Source: Pseudobutyrivibrio sp.
GTDB lineage: Bacteria > Bacillota > Clostridia > Lachnospirales > Lachnospiraceae
Length of the DNA stretch: 10,578 nt
Direction: 5' to 3'
NCBI GenBank assembly: GCA_017557715.1
Contig: JAFYYE010000253.1
Coordinates: forward strand, 1-10,578
The notes beneath the pieces were generated by a model. That model was not told where the DNA came from, ran no database searches, and worked only from the letters and a program-made list of their open reading frames with translations. This document shows, piece by piece, positions 6,889 through 10,578 of this stretch. The stretch's first letter is position 1; each line of letters starts with the position of its first letter. A program made the position numbers and the translations under genes.

Positions 6889-9800
6889 AGTTTTTAGATA
6901 CTCCTAACGTTACCTTTTCCCCATTGATATTCCACTCTTTTGTATGAGCTCCTGTTCCGCCTACTACGATTGAGTCAGCGAGGACCTCACCCATGATAAC
7001 GTCTTTGTTTCTTTCAAATACGTCCTTTATTTTATCAGAAGATTCGTAAGAAACTGTGATGCGGTCCATGACCTCAAAATCTGCTTCCTTACGCATAGTC
7101 TGAATCTTAGATACGATTTCACGTACGAAACCTTCCTCGAGAAGCTCCTCTGTAAGGTTTGTATCGAGAACTACTGTAACGTAGTTGTCGCCGTCTGCTA
7201 CGAAGCCTTCTGTCTGAGCCATAGAGATAAGTAAATCTTCCTCTGCAAGCTCGATAGATGCATCAACCTCAGGCAATCTTAATACCCCATTTGCCTTAAG
7301 CTCTGCATAAGCTGCGTTGCCATCAAGTGATGAAAGTGCCTTCTGGATGCCGCCGAGGAACTTACCATACTTAGGACCTACTGTACGAAGCTGTGGCTTG
7401 AAGCTGTATGATGTAAAGCTTGATACATCATCAGTGAATGTAGCCTTCTTAACATTAAGCTCGTCCTCAATGATTGTAACGTACATATCATCAAGTGCGT
7501 GCTCAGCCTTGATGTACATCTGGCCGATTGGCTGACGGTTCTTGATGTTTGCTGTATTACGGCAAGCACGTCCGTGAACAACAATCTTGAGAAGCTCATC
7601 CATATCTTCCTCAAGCTTCTTGTCGATGAACTCTTCCTTAACAACTGGGAAGTCGCAAAGGTGGATAGACTCTGGAGCTGTCTTATCTACTGAGCGAACC
7701 ATGTTCTGGTAGATTTCCTCTGTCATGAAAGGAATCATTGGTGCTGCTGCAAGTGAAATATCCTTAAGGCATGTGTAAAGAGTCATGTAAGCATTAATCT
7801 TATCCTGCTCCATTCCCTTTGCCCAGAATCTGTCACGGCAACGACGAACATACCAGTTTGACATGTCATCTACGAACTCATCAAGTGCACGAGCTGCCTC
7901 TGGAATCTTGTATGAACCAAGGTTCTCATCAACCGCCTTAATAGCTGAATTAAGACGAGAAAGAATCCACTTATCCATAACTGCAAGCTTGCTGAAATCA
8001 AGCTCGTACTTTGTAGGATCAAACTCATCAATATTTGCATATAAAATATAGAAAGCGTATGTGTTCCAAAGTGTTCCAAGGAACTTTCTCTGGCCTTCCA
8101 TAACTGCATTCTCACCAAATCTCTTTGGAATCCATGGTGCTGAAGATGTGTAGAAGTACCATCTAATTGCATCAGCGCCCATCTTCTCAAGTGCATCGAA
8201 TGGATCAACAGCGTTGCCCTTAGACTTAGACATCTTCTGACCATTCTCATCCTGAACGTGACCAAGTACGATTACGTTCTCATAAGGAGCCTTGTTGAAG
8301 AGAAGTGTTGACTCTGCCATAAGTGAGTAGAACCAACCACGAGTCTGGTCAACAGCCTCTGAAATGAACTTAGCAGGGAACTGCTGCTCAAATACTTCCT
8401 TATTCTCGAATGGATAATGATGCTGAGCGAATGGCATAGCACCTGAATCGAACCAGCAGTCGATAACTTCTGGTACACGCTTCATTGTGCCCTTACAATC
8501 AGGACATGTGCATGTAACCTCGTCGATGTATGGACGGTGAAGCTCGATAGACTCTGCATCAGCACGTCCTGAAAGCTCTGCTAATTCCTTGCGGCTTCCG
8601 ATTGAAATCTGCTTGCCACAGTCTGGGCACTCCCAAATGTTAAGTGGAGTTCCCCAATATCTGTTACGTGAAATACCCCAGTCCTGAACGTTCTCAAGCC
8701 AATCGCCGAAACGTCCCTTACCGATAGACTCAGGAATCCAGTTAACAGTGTTGTTATTCTTAATCAGGTCATCCTTAACCTCTGTCATCTTGATGAACCA
8801 TGATTCTCTAGCGTAGTAGATAAGTGGAGTGTCGCATCTCCAGCAGTGTGGATACTCATGCTCGAACTTAGGAGCTTCGAAAAGCTGTCCCTTAGCATCG
8901 AGATCCTTAAGTACGTTTGGATCTGCATCCTTTACGAACTGACCAGCGTAAGGTGTCTCCTCTGTAAGTTCACCCTTGCCATCTACAAACTGAACGAATG
9001 GAAGGTCATATTTACGTCCAACCTTTGCATCGTCCTCACCAAATGCAGGAGCGATATGTACGATACCAGTACCATCTGACATAGTAACGTATGTATCGCA
9101 AACTACGAAGTGAGCCTTCTTGTGCTGCTTTTCAGCCGCCTTACCAGCGCACTCGAAAAGTGGCTCGTATTCCTTGTGCTCAAGATCTGTACCCTTGTAA
9201 GTCTCGAGTACTTCGTATGCCTTCTCGCCCTCTTCCTTTGCAAGCTTGCCAAGAACCTTATCAGCAAGTGCCTCTGCGAGAATGTATGTGTAGCCATCTG
9301 CAGCCTTTACACGAACGTAAGTCTCATCTGGGTTTACGCAAAGTGCAAGGTTTGATGGAAGTGTCCATGGTGTAGTTGTCCATGCGAGGAAGTATGCATC
9401 CTCACCTACAATCTTGAAACGAACGATTGCAGAACGTTCCTTAACTGTCTTGTAGCCCTGAGCTACCTCCTGAGCTGAAAGTGGAGTACCGCAACGAGGG
9501 CAATAAGGAACGATTTTGAATCCCTTATAAAGGAGCTTCTTGTCCCAGATTGTCTTGAGTGCCCACCACTCAGACTCGATGAAATTGTCATCGTATGTGA
9601 TGTAAGGATTGTCCATATCTGCCCAGAAACCAACTGTGCCAGAGAAATCCTCCCACATACCCTTGTATTTCCATACGGATTCCTTACACTGCTTAATGAA
9701 AGGCTCCATTCCGTATTCTTCAATCTGCTCTTTTCCGTTAAGACCAAGAAGCTTTTCAACCTCAAGCTCTACTGGAAGACCATGTGTATCCCAACCAGCT

Positions 9801-10045
9801 TTACGAGGAACGAACTTGCCCTTCATTGTCTGGTATCTAGGAATCATGTCCTTAATGGCACGAGTCTCAACATGACCGATGTGAGGCTTGCCGTTTGCTG
9901 TTGGAGGACCATCGTAGAATGTGTATGTCTCTCCCTCTTTTCTTGAATCCATTGATTTCTGGAAGATATCGTTTTCGTTCCAGAACTTGAGCACCTGCTT
10001 TTCGCGCTCAACGAAGTTTAAACTTGCGTCTACTTTGTTGTACAT
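6887..10045 (-). CDS. ileS: Isoleucyl-tRNA synthetase, type 2 (eukaryote-like)
   Basis: This 1052-aa class I synthetase charges tRNA-Ile with isoleucine in the cytoplasm. The ATP-binding signatures are intact: HIGH at 55-58 after GPPTANGKP, and KMSKS at 604-608. The inserted editing domain shows TTTPWTLPSN (223-232) and GTGIVHIAPAFGEDD (325-339), so it should still hydrolyse Val-tRNA-Ile. Cysteine pairs at 182/185, 401/404, 473/476 and 514/517 suggest zinc-binding knuckles in the catalytic and insertion regions. NWYVRRCRDRFW (730-741) belongs to the anticodon-binding domain. The length of about 1050, GWDTHGLPVELEVEK (84-98) and the lack of a C-terminal zinc finger place it in the IleS2 clade and not with the shorter E. 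coli-like IleS1. IleS2 enzymes commonly tolerate mupirocin; that is inference here. The start ATG is preceded by AAAGGA at 10 nt. It is probably the first gene of the unit with glgP and the CPBP protease. Confidence 0.97.
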   Translation of the reverse strand: MYNKVDASLNFVEREKQVLKFWNENDIFQKSMDSRKEGETYTFYDGPPTANGKPHIGHVETRAIKDMIPRYQTMKGKFVPRKAGWDTHGLPVELEVEKLLGLNGKEQIEEYGMEPFIKQCKESVWKYKGMWEDFSGTVGFWADMDNPYITYDDNFIESEWWALKTIWDKKLLYKGFKIVPYCPRCGTPLSAQEVAQGYKTVKERSAIVRFKIVGEDAYFLAWTTTPWTLPSNLALCVNPDETYVRVKAADGYTYILAEALADKVLGKLAKEEGEKAYEVLETYKGTDLEHKEYEPLFECAGKAAEKQHKKAHFVVCDTYVTMSDGTGIVHIAPAFGEDDAKVGRKYDLPFVQFVDGKGELTEETPYAGQFVKDADPNVLKDLDAKGQLFEAPKFEHEYPHCWRCDTPLIYYARESWFIKMTEVKDDLIKNNNTVNWIPESIGKGRFGDWLENVQDWGISRNRYWGTPLNIWECPDCGKQISIGSRKELAELSGRADAESIELHRPYIDEVTCTCPDCKGTMKRVPEVIDCWFDSGAMPFAQHHYPFENKEVFEQQFPAKFISEAVDQTRGWFYSLMAESTLLFNKAPYENVIVLGHVQDENGQKMSKSKGNAVDPFDALEKMGADAIRWYFYTSSAPWIPKRFGENAVMEGQRKFLGTLWNTYAFYILYANIDEFDPTKYELDFSKLAVMDKWILSRLNSAIKAVDENLGSYKIPEAARALDEFVDDMSNWYVRRCRDRFWAKGMEQDKINAYMTLYTCLKDISLAAAPMIPFMTEEIYQNMVRSVDKTAPESIHLCDFPVVKEEFIDKKLEEDMDELLKIVVHGRACRNTANIKNRQPIGQMYIKAEHALDDMYVTIIEDELNVKKATFTDDVSSFTSYSFKPQLRTVGPKYGKFLGGIQKALSSLDGNAAYAELKANGVLRLPEVDASIELAEEDLLISMAQTEGFVADGDNYVTVVLDTNLTEELLEEGFVREIVSKIQTMRKEADFEVMDRITVSYESSDKIKDVFERNKDVIMGEVLADSIVVGGTGAHTKEWNINGEKVTLGVSKN

Positions 10046-10149
10046 ATAAAGTAATTCCTTTCTGTGAGGCTAGGCTTTCTCGTCACCTAACCCTTATTTT
10101 TATATGTAAAAATCCTAGGGTTGGTTGGACCCCTGATTTCTAACCGATA
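10046..10149 (-). promoter_or_regulatory. ileS upstream region with overlapping hairpins
   Basis: This 104-nt spacer holds two structures on the minus strand. The first pairs 10122-10117 (AACCCT) with 10094-10089 (AGGGTT) and stacks an inner 7-bp AT stem, 10113-10107 with 10102-10096, under a 4-nt loop. The second pairs 10092-10086 (GGTTAGG) with 10074-10068 (CCTAGCC) around an 11-nt loop, with one G-U pair. They share 10089-10092, so they exclude each other. The first could also serve as a weak terminator for the DUF4190 gene, but it lacks a following T tract. No clear promoter is visible; the best guess, TTGGAT-16-TTTAAT, lies over the end of the preceding gene. There is no T-box sequence. 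The ribosome site AAAGGA is at 10061-10056. Confidence 0.4.
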
Positions 10150-10578
10150 TTAAAGTGTGTCGTCTGTGTCATCCAAACTATCTATTCCATTATCGTTGTA
10201 ATAGTTATCAAATAAGTCGTTGAAATAATCATCTTCAAGACTGTCATCCCCATAATTGAATTCGTAATTGAACTCAGGGCTTTTTCTCAACTCATCTTCC
10301 ATCATATTGCTGATATTGTCTGCATTCTGGAAAATCAAAACATAGCTTCCTATGCAAAGAACAATAGATAAAATGGATGTGATAACGCCAGCCAGCGCCA
10401 TACCTCTGCCTTTGCAACCTCTAGCGGTACCGCCAAGGAATAAAAGACCCATTATAATAGCAGCAACTGCTGTAAAGATATTCAAAATGAATAGGAAAAA
10501 TACCAAAGAAACGATTCCCATTATCAAAGAGGCAATGGCTAATCCATAGTTATTTGGACGTCCATTTTTATTCTCAAG
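10150..10578 (-). CDS. DUF4190-type small membrane protein with acidic tail, 5' end beyond window
   Basis: The frame is open to the window edge, giving 142 visible residues. There is no ATG start near the edge, and the residues upstream of the TTG at 10527 (NGRPNNYGLAIASLI) match the usual opening of the DUF4190 family, so the true start lies outside. Two membrane helices follow, at about residues 13-50 and 60-83 of the visible part. They are joined by a short Gly/Arg/Lys-rich turn (GGTARGCKGRGMALAG) typical of DUF4190. The remaining 55 or so residues are a polar tail very rich in Asp, Asn, Glu and Tyr, ending DSLDDTDDTL, probably disordered. DUF4190 proteins have no settled function. The gene ends 104 nt before ileS, and whether they share a transcript is unclear. 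Confidence 0.8.
   Translation of the reverse strand, partial: LENKNGRPNNYGLAIASLIMGIVSLVFFLFILNIFTAVAAIIMGLLFLGGTARGCKGRGMALAGVITSILSIVLCIGSYVLIFQNADNISNMMEDELRKSPEFNYEFNYGDDSLEDDYFNDLFDNYYNDNGIDSLDDTDDTL

Noticed and set aside
10046..10149. T-box riboswitch upstream of ileS
   Set aside because: The conserved AGGGUGGNACCGCG-type sequence is absent and the spacer is too short for stem I plus antiterminator.
10129..10149. Terminator directly after the DUF4190 gene
   Set aside because: Only a 4-5 bp GGGGT/ACCCT stem with a 7-nt loop is possible, and the T run is displaced from the stem; too weak to call.

Overview
The window looks like chromosomal DNA of a low-GC Gram-positive (Firmicutes). 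It most resembles a Lachnospiraceae member of the Butyrivibrio/Pseudobutyrivibrio type. That placement is inferred from AGGAGG-type ribosome sites, a YesM-type kinase paired with a membrane-anchored sugar-binding protein, a DUF4190 protein and a eukaryote-like (type 2) isoleucyl-tRNA synthetase; no marker gene fixes the genus. All seven genes lie on the minus strand, so transcription runs from high to low coordinates. The two end genes are cut by the window edges.

Reading with transcription: (i) 10578-10150 is the 3' part of a small DUF4190-type membrane protein with a very acidic tail. (ii) A 104-nt spacer with overlapping hairpins, but no T-box, precedes ileS. (iii) ileS (10045-6887), an alpha-glucan phosphorylase glgP (6870-4414) and a CPBP intramembrane protease (4396-3512) follow with gaps of only 16-17 nt. 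They look co-transcribed and end at a hairpin with a T-rich tail at 3488-3452. (iv) A 309-nt gap follows, the only sizeable gene-free stretch. It holds a strongly self-complementary element of about 112 nt, a CCAAAT-type palindrome and a good ribosome site for the next gene. (v) Next come a 342-aa unsecreted protein with three EF-hand/dockerin-like Asp-rich loops (3202-2174), a membrane-anchored type 1 periplasmic-binding-protein receptor (2128-1076) and a YesM/LytS-type sensor histidine kinase (1089 to the window edge). The last two overlap by 14 nt, and a good promoter for them sits over the end of the EF-hand gene.

Functionally, ileS is translation housekeeping, glgP releases glucose-1-phosphate from storage glucan, and the receptor-kinase pair probably senses an extracellular sugar or similar ligand. 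A response regulator would be expected just beyond position 1. The least explained parts are the nested palindromic element at 3345-3456 and the EF-hand-like protein. I see no phage, transposase, CRISPR, tRNA or rRNA signal.
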